The notes beneath the pieces are model-generated. The model was given only the letters and a program-made list of their open reading frames with translations. It was not told the DNA's origin and did no database searches. This document shows, one piece after another, positions 39,259 through 64,000 of a DNA stretch of 64,000 nt. This DNA is from Brachyhypopomus gauderio (taxonomy: Eukaryota; Chordata; Actinopteri; Gymnotiformes; Hypopomidae): contig NC_135220.1 in NCBI RefSeq assembly GCF_052324685.1, positions 12,461,639 to 12,525,638 of the forward strand. Reading direction: 5' to 3'. The translations under genes and the position numbers were made by a program. The stretch's first letter is position 1, and the number at the start of each line of letters is the position of its first letter.

Positions 39259-41081
39259 GAGGGGGAGGGGATTCAGTCAGAGGGGAAAATTGAAGGTGTT
39301 GTGAGGCACCAAAACAGAAAAACGCTGTCTCACTCTTCTGGTTGTCACACACATCCTGTCATTGTCTTTGCATGTAAAACTGCAGTTGTCACTGCAGCCC
39401 TTGTTTCATTGTGTAGCTGCTGGTGTTTTCCAGGCTGAGAGTGAGAATAAGTTGATCATTTCTCAGCTGCGGGGTAGATGATGATCTCTAGTAGATATCT
39501 CATCCCCACTCGGGCAGACAGATCACTGGAGGCTGTGGGCCAGGACCATCTCAGAGATGAGAAACTGCTTTAATACCCACACTTACTTGCATTTGGCTGG
39601 CTGATTAGGGGACAAGACCCAAATACAAATACATCTGAATTAGATTAAGTTTTAAAAACAGAGTTAGTGTTGTGTTCTGCCAGTTGTCAGGTTGTATGTT
39701 GTGCCAATGTGTGAAGCTTGAGTAATGCTGTTATTGCACATCCATAGAATGTTTTAAAGAAGAGGGACCACGTCCAGGCAGAGTACGAGGCCAAACTGGA
39801 GGCTGTTGCATTCCGCGAGGACAGGAAGACACCAGTAAGACCTCCACGACGGGACGGAACACACGAGCTGTTGATAAAAAAACAATATCTGTTTGCACAA
39901 ACTGGAGGGTGATAACTCACTGCACTTGTTTTTATTTTGAACATCTTCGCCTCCTTATGACATGACCCAAGGGGACATACTTCTCTGAATATTCCTCTGT
40001 GGTGGTTAGATGTCAAAATGAAGTAACTTCTGTGGAGGAGGGCCAAGTGGTTGGGGTTGCTGGAGGTGCAGTGGTGATGTAGCTTCCTCCATCTGTTCTG
40101 CAGGTGCCCACAGACGTGGAGAAGTGTCAGGACCGGGTGGAGTGCTTCAACGCTGACCTGAAGGCAGATTGGGACCGTTGGCAGAACAACAAGCGTCAGG
40201 ACTTCAGGCAGCTGCTGACGGGCGTGGCGGATAAAAACATTCAGTACTACGAGAAGGTGAGAGGAAGAGAGGCGGAGACTGTGTGTAAGGGGAGGGGTTT
40301 GGGAAGAGAGGCGGAGCGAGACAAGGAAGACTGTGTGTAGGGGGAGGGCTTTGGGAATAGAGGCGGAGCGAGATTGTGTTTACGCTTGGAGACTAGTCTT
40401 GTAGATGCAAGTCACATGAAAATTGAAAAATGTTGCAGAAACAAGGGTTGAGAATATGTTGTTTTGTTAAATATATCAACACAAGTACTACTCTTCCATC
40501 ACCATGGCATCACAAAACATAATCCATCATGTTTGTATAAACAGTGACTCAAGAACAGTCCTTGGCTAGACTGGTAGTAGCGCTAAAATTGCTTGACTGG
40601 AACTAGCTGTGGAATTCTCTAACCTACGAGCCCACTGGCAGAGCCAGATACTAACACGGCTCTGCAAAATTCCAAAAAACACTGCCAAGAGGGGGGAGTT
40701 GGGAGCACAGGCCCGGAGTGCAGCCGTTACTGCAAGATCAGCAGGCGTGCTGTTTAAAGTTCGCTGATCAGGCCTTCTTGTTCTTGCAGAACTTTGCTAA
40801 ATGTCAGTAGTGGTTTTTGTCAACAGTGTTAAGCTTAGAATTCCCGTCCATGTTGAAATATACAAAAAACAACATGGTACAAAAGGCTTTTTTTAGTTTT
40901 AGAAACACTGAGCTCAAAGGCTCACTCATTGTTAATGATTAGGGAATGATTATCTGCCCCCGGCAGATATTAACAGCTCCTTGTGGTTTTTTTTTTCTTT
41001 TTCCCACAGTGCCTTGCTGCATGGGAGTCCCTGATTCCACTCTTGCAGGACAAACAGGAAACTCGAGCGGACACGAACTGA
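30679..41081 (+). CDS. snx30: Sorting nexin 30 (PX-BAR), 9 coding exons
   Basis: Coding exons: 30679-30819, 34752-34940, 36740-36850, 37095-37253, 38103-38292, 38385-38584, 39748-39834, 40104-40256, 41010-41081. The sum is 1302 nt or 433 aa (human 437). All junctions are GT-AG and in frame. Sorting nexin 30 is an SNX4/SNX7-like endosomal adaptor that binds PI3P and tubulates membranes for recycling; it pairs with SNX4 in autophagy-linked traffic. The N-terminus is disordered and Ser/Pro-rich, then [20 protein letters not shown] leads into the PX domain (about 80-205). That domain has the PI3P-binding [10 protein letters not shown] near residue 122. The rest is the BAR domain ([20 protein letters not shown] to DKNIQYYEK), ending [23 protein letters not shown]30 rather than SNX7 follows from these segments and from slc46a2 next door, tail to tail as in human 9q32. 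Confidence 0.95.
33022..33071. repeat. Two-copy tandem duplication, 25-bp unit
   Basis: CATGTAGACCATCTTGGTTC appears twice back to back with TGGAA following each, in snx30 intron 1. Confidence 0.85.
35402..36053 (+). repeat. G-rich minisatellite in snx30 intron 2
   Basis: About 650 bp of imperfect tandem units built from GGGTGAGGGTGG, GGTTGTGGTGG and GAGTAGGGGTGAG blocks, with longer units of roughly 40-60 bp repeated. The plus strand is almost free of C. It produces a spurious His/Pro/Thr-rich open frame on the minus strand. Many GGG/GGGG runs could form G-quadruplexes in the snx30 pre-mRNA. Confidence 0.9.
38909..39270. repeat. Long CT tract facing a long GA tract, snx30 intron 6
   Basis: A polypyrimidine tract (mostly CT with interspersed G/T, 38909-39070) is followed after about 40 bp by a polypurine tract (GA with GGGA variants, 39111-39270). 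Being reverse-complementary in kind, the two could pair into a hairpin of roughly 150 bp in DNA or pre-mRNA. Confidence 0.9.
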
Positions 41082-41192
41082 ATGCATGCGTGTGTGCCAC
41101 CTGCTCTCGGGGTCGTGACCTGCGGACCCTGGTCGAGGTGTCTGCAGCCCCCCCCCCATCAGGCCGCTGGTTGCTGGGAATCCAGCTGACGT

Positions 41193-41194
<2 letters not shown>

Positions 41195-41224
<30 letters not shown>
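41195..41224 (+). repeat. 30-base poly-G run in the snx30 3' UTR region
   Basis: An uninterrupted run of 30 G lies 114 bp after the snx30 stop codon. It would be in the 3' UTR if the transcript continues. Long G homopolymers are often sequencing or assembly estimates, so the length is unreliable. Confidence 0.85.
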
Positions 41225-41227
<3 letters not shown>

Positions 41228-42376
41228 CAGCACTTCCTCATTCTCTGATCTGTAAAGTGTCTTATTTGTGAAAGCCCGTCTAAGCACCTCTGTCCTGCCC
41301 TCTGGCCCCTGTTTTGCAACAAGAGATTCAGCAGTTTGTTTCTTTTTTTGCTCTCTCATCCCTGCTGAAGCACCACAAGTGAACCCAGAGGACGACCACA
41401 GAAGGACTCGAAAGGATTCACAGGAAACACTGTGGTGTGGAGGGGAAGAGGGACGTCAACGCGGATAAAGTTGTAGTTTTTAAAAGCAAATGGTTGCCAA
41501 CTACATTTTTGTAAATTCTGCCTGTCCCTAGCACGACTTCTTTTAAAGGTGCTTGTATTGGTGGTGTGTGTTTGTTTTTTCCTGTTCTTTTGCCTTCAGA
41601 CCATGGGAAGATGGTTAAAGGACCGTCCACACGCCTCTGACCAAAGATGTAGAGGGAAGTCTGCAAAGTTCTTTGTTTGTATGTGTTTTTGTTTTGTGAA
41701 CACTATGGATCTGGTACTAGGAAGTGGCATCCGAGGTAGCAAACACATTTAAAATGATAATTTATGTATTGGTTGTTAAATCTGAATGAAGGTTGGTTCT
41801 CTTCCCAACTCTACCTGACCTCATTAAATATTTATGTTGAAATATAAATACTCATAATTATTTTGAGTTGTTCCGATGAGGTCAGTAGGTATTCACCACC
41901 CTGAAGAGGAGTGGAGTTTGGGAGGGTTGTCAGATACAGGGGGGGCTGGGTTGAGAGCTGATGTTACCCAGGAAGTGAGGTTTAAATGAAAGTTTGAAAA
42001 ATGTCTGCTCTGAAAGTTAAGTGGATTTGAACTACGTGAGTACATGTACCCATCTAATGAGTGTAATGACTGTGGGATAAGCTGTAGTTTACATTATTTT
42101 AGACTCAGCATTTACACAGTATTAATTCTAATGAGACTTAAATGCCTTGTCAGGAACGGTTGGAGCCTGACCAGAACTCTGAAATTGGTTTTACTGACAG
42201 ATCTGAATGTTCCAGATGATTCTCGCTGGATATTCCAGAGATATTCCTGCTCTCTGAGCTAGAAGAGGAGGCGGGGGTGAGTTATGGCCAATGAAGTAGG
42301 GAGGTAACTGTGTTTAACCTCAACGTTTATCTTCATGGGCAACTGGCAGAGATGCACTTGGTACCTGTCGCTTCCT

Positions 42377-42413
<37 letters not shown>

Positions 42414-44390
42414 CACCGCCGCATGCTCCCTCAGATTTGACAGTTGAATTCTGAACAATGTTACATTTATAAGCCTAAGTAGACTGCTGCCTTAACAACA
42501 ACTAATTGTTATGAATGAAAGTACTGCAGATCTGTAACAAGGGAAATACTCAGACGTGTTGAATACGGCCCTCATCGTGGGTAGCTGTATGTATCGCTTC
42601 CACCCTGCACAATACAACCTGATTTTAGACATTAAGTTTAGCTTGTTGTTGTTTTTAAGGATGTTAATTTGTGCATGGTGGATTGACATTCATTTGGGTT
42701 TGGTAATAAAACAAGCTAAACAGCGTGGCCATCATCGTCCTGATACAAGTTACTCTGGTTAAGTTGATTTTAGCACACAACGCTAAAAAGAGGCTCAGTT
42801 GAGTTCACTATGGGCGCTGCAGTTTCTGGGTGCGTTGCTTGGAAAAGTGTCTCTGGTCAGCTTAGCTGTCTGACCTTAAGACTAGTGCAGTAGAGACCAA
42901 GTGGAGTATTTTCTTCAGTTGTCTTTTGAGTCAATTATATAAAAAAAGGCAGATAAGAGACATTCCACTTGTTGTTAATGGATCCAGAAATCTTCGGTTT
43001 GTTCACATTTTCATTCTTTTCCAGCTTGAGGATATTTACGGGGCCATGTGGTTATACAGTATGTGTAGCAAAGTAACTGCTGGCAGTGAAGTCAAATGTG
43101 GATACGACTGAGGTTCCTTAGGGCTTTAACCTTCACATTAATCTTAGCCCAGTGGCTGCTGTGTTGCTGTAGGTAACCAGTGGGGTTTAGATTGAGATAC
43201 TTGGTCCAAAGCTCTGGTTACATCATCTATCCAAAAAGCATGTAGAACTTGCATGCCATCTGCTGGATAATGTGGTCTTGTCCCATTTAGCTACACACAG
43301 ATCTTCTCCACCTGTGTTCATTGTTTTTGTACATGTTTACAGCTCTTAACCAATATCACTTTGTTCAGACGAGTAGACTCTCTCTGAATATGACACCGTA
43401 GTGCATAAATAGACTTGTTCAGTGCAATATCGTAACTCTGCTGTTTGATGGACACTGAGTTGTGTCAAAACCCTTAATCTTGTTGATCACAGGTCTCCGT
43501 GTCTGTGAAGGTCTTAATGCAGTTCTATGACAATTAAGGCAGCTACACCTACACAACATTCTCATTTTTGTGAATTCGTTTTTTGGGGGGGGGGTGTCTG
43601 CTGCTGTATGAATGCCTAAAGCCTAAAGTATAGTGCATGCGTCTACAGATGGCATTTACTGATATGGAAGGTGTCAAAGGCATAAGCATACAAATGGACT
43701 CGCATCAGCCTGACAAAGAAACAGGATCAATGACCGTTTGTGGCTCATTCTCATACGTGAACATATGTAAGGTGCTGCTGTTTCCTATTTTAACCTTTTT
43801 TAAAAGTGCCACTCCCTCCCCATGACTGCTGTGAGGGGCATCACTCACGTACAGCCTGGGATGATCCATTCGTAGCATTTCATACCACAAAGGCTGAAGC
43901 AGCATTGTAAACAACACATTTCTGTTTGTGACTAAGCAGAGACCTCCAAACTGAGGGGTCAGGGGTCAGAGGGGAAAGGTAGACTGTGAGACTACATTGT
44001 TTTGTATTACAAATCCAATTTATAGACCAAAAAAAAAGTTTTTCCTCCCAAGATCCCTTAATTTTCCTTTGGGTGTTTACTATAACATTGATCATTGATG
44101 TAAATTGTGATGTTTAAATTGCAAGAAAATTGCTTGTACATTGATGTTTTCATGCTTAAACCTTTAACAGATTTAAATATTGAACCAATAAAAAATTATG
44201 TATTGATGCCTGTTTTTGTAGTAAATGTTTGAATAATTCATGTTCTTAAAATCCAAACAGGTAATGCAATTTCAATGCAATCTAATTTAAATGTCACATC
44301 AACTGCTTCTTCAGCATAAATTATGCTATGTAAATACATATAATGAAGGGACATTATCAAATATATTATTTTTTATTATTTTTTTTTACA
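41225..44390. other. Intergenic / snx30 3' flank, no gene seen
   Basis: Downstream of snx30 I see no coding exon on either strand. Contents are a (CA)n at 42379-42410 and AT-rich unique sequence with several AATAAA motifs, one at 44187-44192. Any of these could end a long snx30 3' UTR. Short open frames lack family resemblance or splice context. Confidence 0.5.
42379..42410. repeat. (CA)n microsatellite
   Basis: About 16 CA units in the snx30 3' flank. Confidence 0.88.
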
Positions 44391-44399
44391 CACACACAC

Positions 44400-45365
44400 A
44401 GGTCAGTCATAACATTAAAGGCATCTGTCTAATTTTGCGTAGGTCCCTCAGTGCTACCAAACCAGCTTTGATCCATTGAGGGACGTGCTACCCAACACCT
44501 CTGAAGGTGTCCTGCGCTACTTGGTACTAAGACATTAGCAGCAGATCCTGAAATACATGGGGCCACCCTGGATAAGAGATGTTTTTCCAGCACAATCCAC
44601 AAATCCTCGATCGTATTGAGAAACTGGGAGATGGAGGTCCAGTTAAAACCTTGAACTCATGTTCCTCAAACCATTCCTGAACATTTTTACAGTGTGGCCA
44701 TATATGCATATATGCCACGAATAGCAATACGTGGTAAGCAACAGTGTTTAGGCCATGACCCAACATGTCCCAGCAGATGAATCCCCAGAACACCACTGCC
44801 ACAGCCGGCCTGCCTTCTTCCTATAGTGCATCCTGGTGCCATCTCTTCCCCAGGTCAGCAATGTATATGTATGCAGCAGTACACATGATGTAAAAGAAAC
44901 CATGATTCATCAGACCAGGCCGCCTCGTTCCTGTTCTCTTGTGGAGGTCTGATGTTCACGTGTCCGTTGTGGAAGCTTCCAGCGTTGGGCAGAGACGAGG
45001 CCCACGGCACCGTGGTCTATGCAACGAGTTGCAATATGATACGCCATGTGTACAGATACCTTAATCAAAGTCAGCATGAACTTTTAAGCAATTCATGCCA
45101 CAGTAGCTTTTGCAATTGGGCCAGGAGTGCTAGCTTTACACCCCCCCCTCCCATCCATGACCCCCGCGCTGGATCACTGGTTGTCCTTCCTTGGGTCACT
45201 TTAGGGCAACTTTCCTTTGAGACGCTCAGAGCCAGCTGTACACAGATCCTTACACCATTTCTGTTTTCCCGCTTCCAACATATGACTTTCAAGAACTGAC
45301 GGTTCACCTGCCCAGTATACACCACCCCTGTTTACAGTTGCCACTGTAACAACATTATCAGTCTC
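44400..45365 (-). mobile_element. Decayed Tc1-like (Tc1/mariner) transposon
   Basis: Minus-strand fragments resemble a fish Tc1-like transposase in correct order. Around 44893-44922 the frame reads AAWSDESWFL, the familiar WSDES.F block near the second catalytic Asp. Further along come TWGRDGTRMHYRKK-like pieces in a second frame, then VQEWFEEHEFKVLTGPP, which precedes the third acidic residue region (PPxSPDLNPIE in intact elements), here frameshifted. Several stops and frameshifts break the gene, so it is inactive. Edges are approximate: the left begins near GGTCAGTCATAACATTA and the right end lies near 45362. It lies between snx30 and slc46a2. Confidence 0.7.
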
Positions 45366-45733
45366 TTCACTTCTGTGGTTTTAATTATTTTTGCTGATTG
45401 GTGTAGACAGATATAAACCCCCATATATACAAAATAAAATAAGCACAAGAGAAAAAGGTCAGTCTTTGTATGAAATTGGAATGCACAGTCTGAATACCAC
45501 AGAGCTCAGCAGAATTATGTCTTTTGGCATATTTCCATACACAGTAGTTATAAATAAGGATGACACCAGGTGTATGATGACAGATAAAACTAAAAGTACC
45601 TCAAAAACAAATAAATCACAAATAAGAATAATAAAATAAATGTAAAAAAAAAAAACACAAAGTGAAATGTTGCAGCAAAATTTCAGTAAAGCAGCTCATG
45701 TTCAGAACATTCCAGTATTTTTGGTTTTACATT

Positions 45734-51149
<5,416 letters not shown>

Positions 51150-51857
51150 AATAAACGAGTCTGAAGAAACTGAGTTTGATGAAACCCAGAACAAAGGCGG
51201 CGGAGGAGTCGAGGGCGACCGAGGAACCTTCTGACTTTATCAACGCTTCCTCATTTTTGCCCAAAACTTTAGAAACGTCACGAGCATCGTGCGCCTCCGC
51301 CACCAAGCAGCTGCACCTCCCGGTGAGATCCCCAATATGAATGAGCACGTAGTCTTAATGTTTCCGCGTTTTAACCTTCCTGTGCCACCCAGTCGCCCGG
51401 CCAGTCTGGCGAAAGTGGATATTTAGCAATGGGGAAGTTGCAGATTTAAACGGTTTCTTGATTACTCATGATTCCGACGTAGACTTCGTGAATAGTGGAA
51501 CCGGTTCGACCTGATTTCTTTTGAGAAATTTGTACTATTTACGCAGACTTGAGATTGTGAAGTGTTTGTCTTTGCTTGTTTCTTTTGAGAAATTTATACA
51601 ATTTACGCAGAATTTAAATCGTTAAGTGTGTATCTTTGCTTGTCGCACAACCGGTTTGTCCTGAATTTGTCTACAGCAGAAATAACCACATGAAAACAAA
51701 CAAGAAGAATACAACCGTATAATGATGAGGATAATTCCGGGGGAATTCCGGGTAGCAATGGATCCTTTGAGACGTTGGACATGTCTATTTTCCAAAAGGA
51801 AATGCAAATTTTATCAGGGCAGTCGGTTAGAATAATGCCCGTCTATTATGGTTCATT

Positions 51858-52041
51858 AATCAGAGGTATCAATTCCAGGTTCAGAAAGTAAAAGTCCTCA
51901 CCAGGATTTTGCTCAAGCTTGCTAGATTTTCTAATTAGTGCACTCCAGGTAAGATTAGTAGAATCAACACAATCCAGGAAGACTGAGCAAAATCCTGGTG
52001 AGTACTTTTACTTTCTGAACCTGGAATTGACACCTCTAATC
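51858..52041. mobile_element. MITE copy 2 (upstream of slc46a2)
   Basis: Same family as 49889-50065 with better preserved ends: AGAGGTATCAATTCCAGG on the left and CCTGGAATTGACACCTCT on the right. Inverted arms span about 55 bp each. Flanks show AT-rich bases (TTAATC / AATCATTA) but no clear duplication. Confidence 0.82.
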
Positions 52042-54934
52042 ATTATCCCTCAGATTTGACAGAATCTGTGGGAAATGGGGCTTGGATGAGGAAAGGTAAA
52101 CCACACACCAGGTTCTGCTGTTGTATTTCGCCTTTAAACATACACCTGGAATTTCATGGCTGTACATGTAAACTACATTGTAAATTCTAGAGGTAGATTG
52201 TTCTAAATCTGGAATATCATATTTCTTGAACCCAGAAGCATGAAGTACACAGCACATCAATGAAGAAATGAATGAAAAGAATCGGTTATGCATTTTCCTT
52301 TTAATGAGAAAATAATTATATGTGTTTAAGTGTGAGCCTTACAATTACTATAAAACAACATAAGCAGAATATATTAACATACAATGAGTGGTTAACATAT
52401 TAACTGGAGGATTTTAAAAAAGAAAAGAATAATTTGAGCGCATCACTGCCATTTCCAAATTGCTTTGGTATTTTAGCATGTTATAAATAAATCTGTGGCT
52501 TCCAAATCTGAAGAACATCTTTGCAAACAGTTTTAACTTTGCACTGAAAACAACTTAGACAATGAAGTGTCGCACACATTTCAGTATGACTTATTCTACA
52601 TGTGGTGCTGGTTGCAGTTTTTAGCTCTACACTGAGGAGTACATTTAACAATTTCACTGGAGACAAATTTCCTACTGTTTTGACTATCCAGCTCTATTGA
52701 CAGATTTAATTTTGATGGTGATTTTTCTCTAACAATAATTTCATAGGTCATATATCATGCGTACACTGAAAGGTGAATACTTAATTATTAATCTGTTGCA
52801 CTATTGTTGGAAACCATCAAATCATCTGTGCCATCATAATTTCATGCTAAGAAATGTACATATTTTACTATTTATCTTTATCTTTATGGCTTGTCTGATG
52901 TCAACAGTGCTCTGTCTATTATATTACACTTTAAAATTTGTTTTCATAAATTAGCCTTGTGTCATAATAAGGACAAATGACCTTTTGCAGAATTTTGAAG
53001 AACATTCTTTGGAAAAACCAATCTGACCTCTGTCAGTGTCATAATACTAAACCACTCAGAACTGCCATGGACATACTGAAAGCTTGAATGTGTTTTACTG
53101 TATGTAACATAAAAATTGTTGATTGTTCAAAACTGCGCATATATATATATCAATTTATATATATATGTGTGTCAATTTATTAGCACACACGAGTTCTGTT
53201 CACCTCTTTTAACCTCACACAGAACATTGTGAGCTACTGATGATTAAGATGTGATCGAGACCTTTGCATATATTTCTCAAATTCTAAAGGCTGCTTACTA
53301 ACGATGTCCCTATAAAAGATGCACACAAATAAATGCAAACACACACACATGCATGTACACACACACAAGCACACACATATAAAAAGAAAGATGAAGTACA
53401 GGCTATAACTTGCATAAATGCACATACATGGTATTAAAATGTCAGCCTCCATAAAATGTTTTCCCCATTCATAGATACACTGTAAATAGTTCACTGCACA
53501 AATAAAAAATATTTCCCTCTTACAATATTCAAAATATCTGTCTACTAACGAAGTCATATAACACATCAAATAATCTGAATAAAAATCATGTCTTTTATCA
53601 GAAATAACTGATGTTCATTGCTTAATTTGTTTTGTCAGTTTTGACCACTACAAGAATATTACTGCACACTTGCTCAATTCAAAATCCCACAGTCATGTCA
53701 TTATAACCATACTGTAATGATGCATTAAATAAATTCAATAAATTCCTGCAAAAGCATCTTTACCATATAGGTCTGGACCACCAAATGAAAGACCTTTGAA
53801 AACCCATAATCACTGAATCAACAATGTCACTTCAGTACATTTTTTTTGTTGTTTTTTGTTTTTTTTTTGCATCATACGGCACAGCCTTAAAGAAGAGGGT
53901 AGGTTGGTCTTTCAAACCCAGAAACTACAAACACTTATGCCAGGACATAAAATACTTTCATGTTACAAATTATATGCAAATTAAAAAACTGATAGATAAC
54001 TTCTTACTATCTACTCTGAGACATAACCTTCAGTACTAAGCTCATTAGTTTCATTGTTGGTGGGCTGAGAACGACCTCAGGTTAAAGGTAAATCCAGAAT
54101 CATAGGAGTAGCTTCCAAACATCTGTCCAATGATCCTGCAGCTGTTTTTGATTGCATCATCCACTGCTGATTTGCTGAGGACTGTAATAAATCTAACTTG
54201 CTTCACATTGCTGTTGTTTGCCAGTGATTTGAATGACAGCAACAAAATAATATACAAGCAGTAAGTTAATTCCCTTTCTCAGGCATTCATTCATATATAA
54301 TCCACAAAGCCCCTGTGTAATTACGAAACAGTGTTATTTCACTGCATCTTGGGTTTATACATTCTAATCAAAACGGTTAAATCGATGCCAATACACAGTA
54401 CAAAGAAAAACAGAAAACAGGTCATATATCTCAATATTAAAATGTTTACTCATAAAGACTTTAGATTTATGAGGGGAATTGACTGAACTGCTTGACGTTC
54501 AAGTGTTTTATAGTAATAATTTCATCTAGCATTCACGCAACGTGCTATAAAATAGTCCTGACTACCCCACGCTGCCTAATAGTCTTGCTTATATAAAACC
54601 AAGATACAGCACAGCACAGTGACTGTGAGGAAAAACACCAACAGCTAAAAACTAAACACAAATCACTGGTTGTCCTGCTAATTTGCACAAGCTAAAAATA
54701 TCTTTCAAAACCTTACAAAACCCTACAACACCCTTAACTTTTTTGTGCTCACTGAAATGCTCAACATAACAGTAAATCACACATGATCACTGAACTGTGA
54801 GTCCAACACACAGAGCAAAATGACATTGGCTTTAGGGATAAATGCGTATTTCAATCTTACATCAAACTGATTGAAACTGACTGAACAAAGAGATTCCAAA
54901 CTGATTGAAACACTGCAAGCAGTTTTCAAGTACA

Positions 54935-55056
54935 GGCTAGCGGTTCTTAAGCCTGCTAGCGGTTCCTAAGCCTGCTAGCGGTGCCTAAGCCTGTTAGTGG
55001 TTCCTAAGCCTGCTAGCGGGGCCTAAGCCTGTAAGCAGTTCCTAAGCCTACTAGCC
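54935..55056. repeat. 18-bp tandem array, about 6-7 units
   Basis: Units of the type GCTAGCGGTTCCTAAGCCT, diverged by a few bases each. Confidence 0.88.
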
Positions 55057-55922
55057 ATCATAGGGTGCATCAGACTGCTGTTGTCTTTTCCTCTACCTGC
55101 CTCCTTTCGTCAGGCCACTTTCTGAACAGCATTCCATGTCCTACACCAATATTTAATTTCAGTAGAGTTCTTACTGCATTCTTAATATATTTCCAATATA
55201 AATTGGATTTATATCCAAAATGTAAATGATGTACAGGGTGTAATTGAACAGGACAGTAAAGTTCATGGCTCACTGCACTGTGTAAGTCTTTTCTGAAGCC
55301 CAGTACTCAGGGGATGGCATCACAAACAAATGTCAAATACTAGGATGATATGGAGCTAATCCCCTCATCTAAGTCAAGAGTTCCAATCTAAAATGAAATT
55401 GTCCATTTAAATGTATCAGACTTACTGTATCTTTCTCCGTTATCGTCACCATGCCTAATTCTTATTTAAACTAAGTAAGAATTAAATTCCACAAAGAACA
55501 TGGAACACTTGGCAATGCCAAATCAGTGTCAGTTCCTGAAATCAATACCCAACAGAAAAAATGGAAATAATTCCAAAGATCACTATAACCTTGGTCTTTA
55601 CACACATCCCAACATGTAGTATGGACACCTGTCCATTAGATACAAAAACAGGGCTGAACTTTTAAGAAAGAGCAGAAAGCACAGTAGGGGTTTGGAAATC
55701 TGGTGCATACTACTGCATGAAGTTCTCAATGCGAAAGCTCCTCCTCATCTCCTACTGTATACTGTAAGATGGCGCTGTCTTTGGCTCTGTTGGGTGGACA
55801 CAGCTCCAGGATGGTGCCATGACCCTGGTCATTGCTCCTGCAGAATAAATACTCGTGGTAGTTTTTGTCTGTTGTCTCCCAACAGGGTCTGATCTCCTCT
55901 GCTCTTGCTTCTTCTCTTTTAT

Positions 55923-63065
<7,143 letters not shown>

Positions 63066-64000
63066 CTAGGAAAAGGAAAAAAACAACAACAAAAACTTAC
63101 ACAGGCTCAGATTATGATTATATAATAATAATAATGATAATAATAATAATATATATTATTGCTTCCAGTTTCTCAAACACCATATATACTGTTGTTGGTA
63201 GAGTTTCGTTTCCTTGAGTGCTCTTCATTACCTGGATGTTTATATAATCTGCGCAGGGCACAAAGAAATTGCAAGAAATCATCATGCATAATGGAGGAAT
63301 AGACCATGACAAGATGTGAAGGATAATTGGTTTGTTGATCTGTGACCAAGGCAATTAGATCCAAGTTATGAATAATTTAGAAACAGGCCTCTTAGACTTC
63401 ACATTAGATTCCATAGAGAGCAAAATACATAAGTATTTCTTTCTAGTAAGCCAATATATAACAGATGATGGAAAATTTGACCATCTGTTAAAAAAATTCG
63501 GTCCACATTTACCAGTATTTTAATTACATTACAAATTAGACCACTGCTCACCAAACACACACATCCACACTGGATATAATTTAATTGAAGTAAATATAAT
63601 TGAAATAAAATATTCTGCAAAATCTAAAATATCTAATCCATTAGTTTAGTAGGGAGGACAGGTCCATGGGAACATACAAAGGTTCACTGATATTCTCTGT
63701 CCACTCTTTCAGTTTCCTCACTTTAAAGGCTAAAGTGAATTATCCACTCAAAGATTGGCATTGATCAACTAGGTCTGCCTGGTTTCCTGGGGGGTGATGA
63801 CAGTTCCTCAGTTCTGGGGCTGCAATGGTCTTAAGTGGTGCGTGGTCTCCCAGTGGGACGTGAGGTGGACTCAATGGTGCTGTACGGCCCCCCCTGAGTC
63901 AACGCAGCTGGTCCTGTCACCAGATGGAACAGACCTTTTGAAACAGAAACCTATCATCCTAATTTTGATGCCAACAATATCTGTGAGTTCTGGAAGTGCT
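63066..64000. other. Intron upstream of the akap2 giant exon
   Basis: On minus the acceptor (cctag) abuts position 63065. Beyond it I see an (ATA/ATT)-rich stretch near 63120-63160 and unique sequence, with no further exon before the window edge. Confidence 0.5.

Larger units (their letters stand above)
51150..55922. other. Intergenic region between slc46a2 and akap2
   Basis: The two genes are both on minus, so this holds the slc46a2 promoter side (near 51.15-51.5 kb) and the akap2 3' flank (below 55.92 kb). Seen inside: MITE copy 2 and an 18-bp tandem array at 54935-55056. No coding exon found. Confidence 0.5.

Noticed and set aside
38786-39438. Ser-Leu and Glu-Arg repeat frames
   Set aside because: Artefacts of the CT and GA tracts in snx30 intron 6.
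53234-53569. 111-codon minus-strand frame with hydrophobic Cys/Val run
   Set aside because: The run comes from a CA/CATG low-complexity patch in intergenic DNA.

Overview
The window is a nuclear segment from a ray-finned fish, probably a teleost-type genome. The evidence is compact vertebrate genes with GT-AG introns, dense (CA)n/(GA)n microsatellites, tRNA-derived SINEs, a decayed Tc1-like transposon and small foldback/MITE elements. Five vertebrate genes can be read exon by exon, and reading frame is kept across every junction proposed here.

Layout. 1-5.4 kb: gene-free 3' flank. 5.4-8.25 kb (minus): scd5, a five-exon stearoyl-CoA desaturase of the SCD5 type. 9.7-26.8 kb (minus): sec31a, 27 coding exons for the outer COPII coat protein. 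26.9-30.6 kb: a junction segment with two promoter-like CpG/ETS stretches and coding-like debris that I cannot name. 30.7-41.1 kb (plus): snx30, nine coding exons for a PX-BAR sorting nexin; its introns hold a 650-bp G-rich minisatellite and a long CT/GA inverted tract. 45.7-51.15 kb (minus): slc46a2, four coding exons for a thymic-stromal-type transporter, in tail-to-tail arrangement with snx30. 51.2-55.9 kb: intergenic, with a MITE and short tandem repeats. 55.9-63.1 kb (minus): the 3' half of the palm2akap2/akap2 gene (giant exon with the RII-binding helix plus three terminal exons); its 5' exons lie beyond the window.

Gene order matches two human blocks recalled from memory: SCD5-SEC31A (4q21) and SNX30-SLC46A2-PALM2AKAP2 (9q31-q32), with conserved orientations inside each block. 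The two blocks meet at about 27-30 kb. The genes do not form a pathway: they serve fatty-acid desaturation, ER export, endosomal sorting, solute transport and PKA anchoring.

I found no CRISPR, operon, viral or wholly new gene system. The most interesting items are the SCD5-type desaturase (a paralogue I recall as generally missing from teleosts), two apparent GC-AG introns in sec31a, a foldback element with arms of about 280 bp and a small clean ORF in its loop, a MITE present twice around slc46a2 exon 1, a 30-base poly-G in the snx30 3' UTR region, and a GAG-repeat polyglutamate tail on AKAP2.
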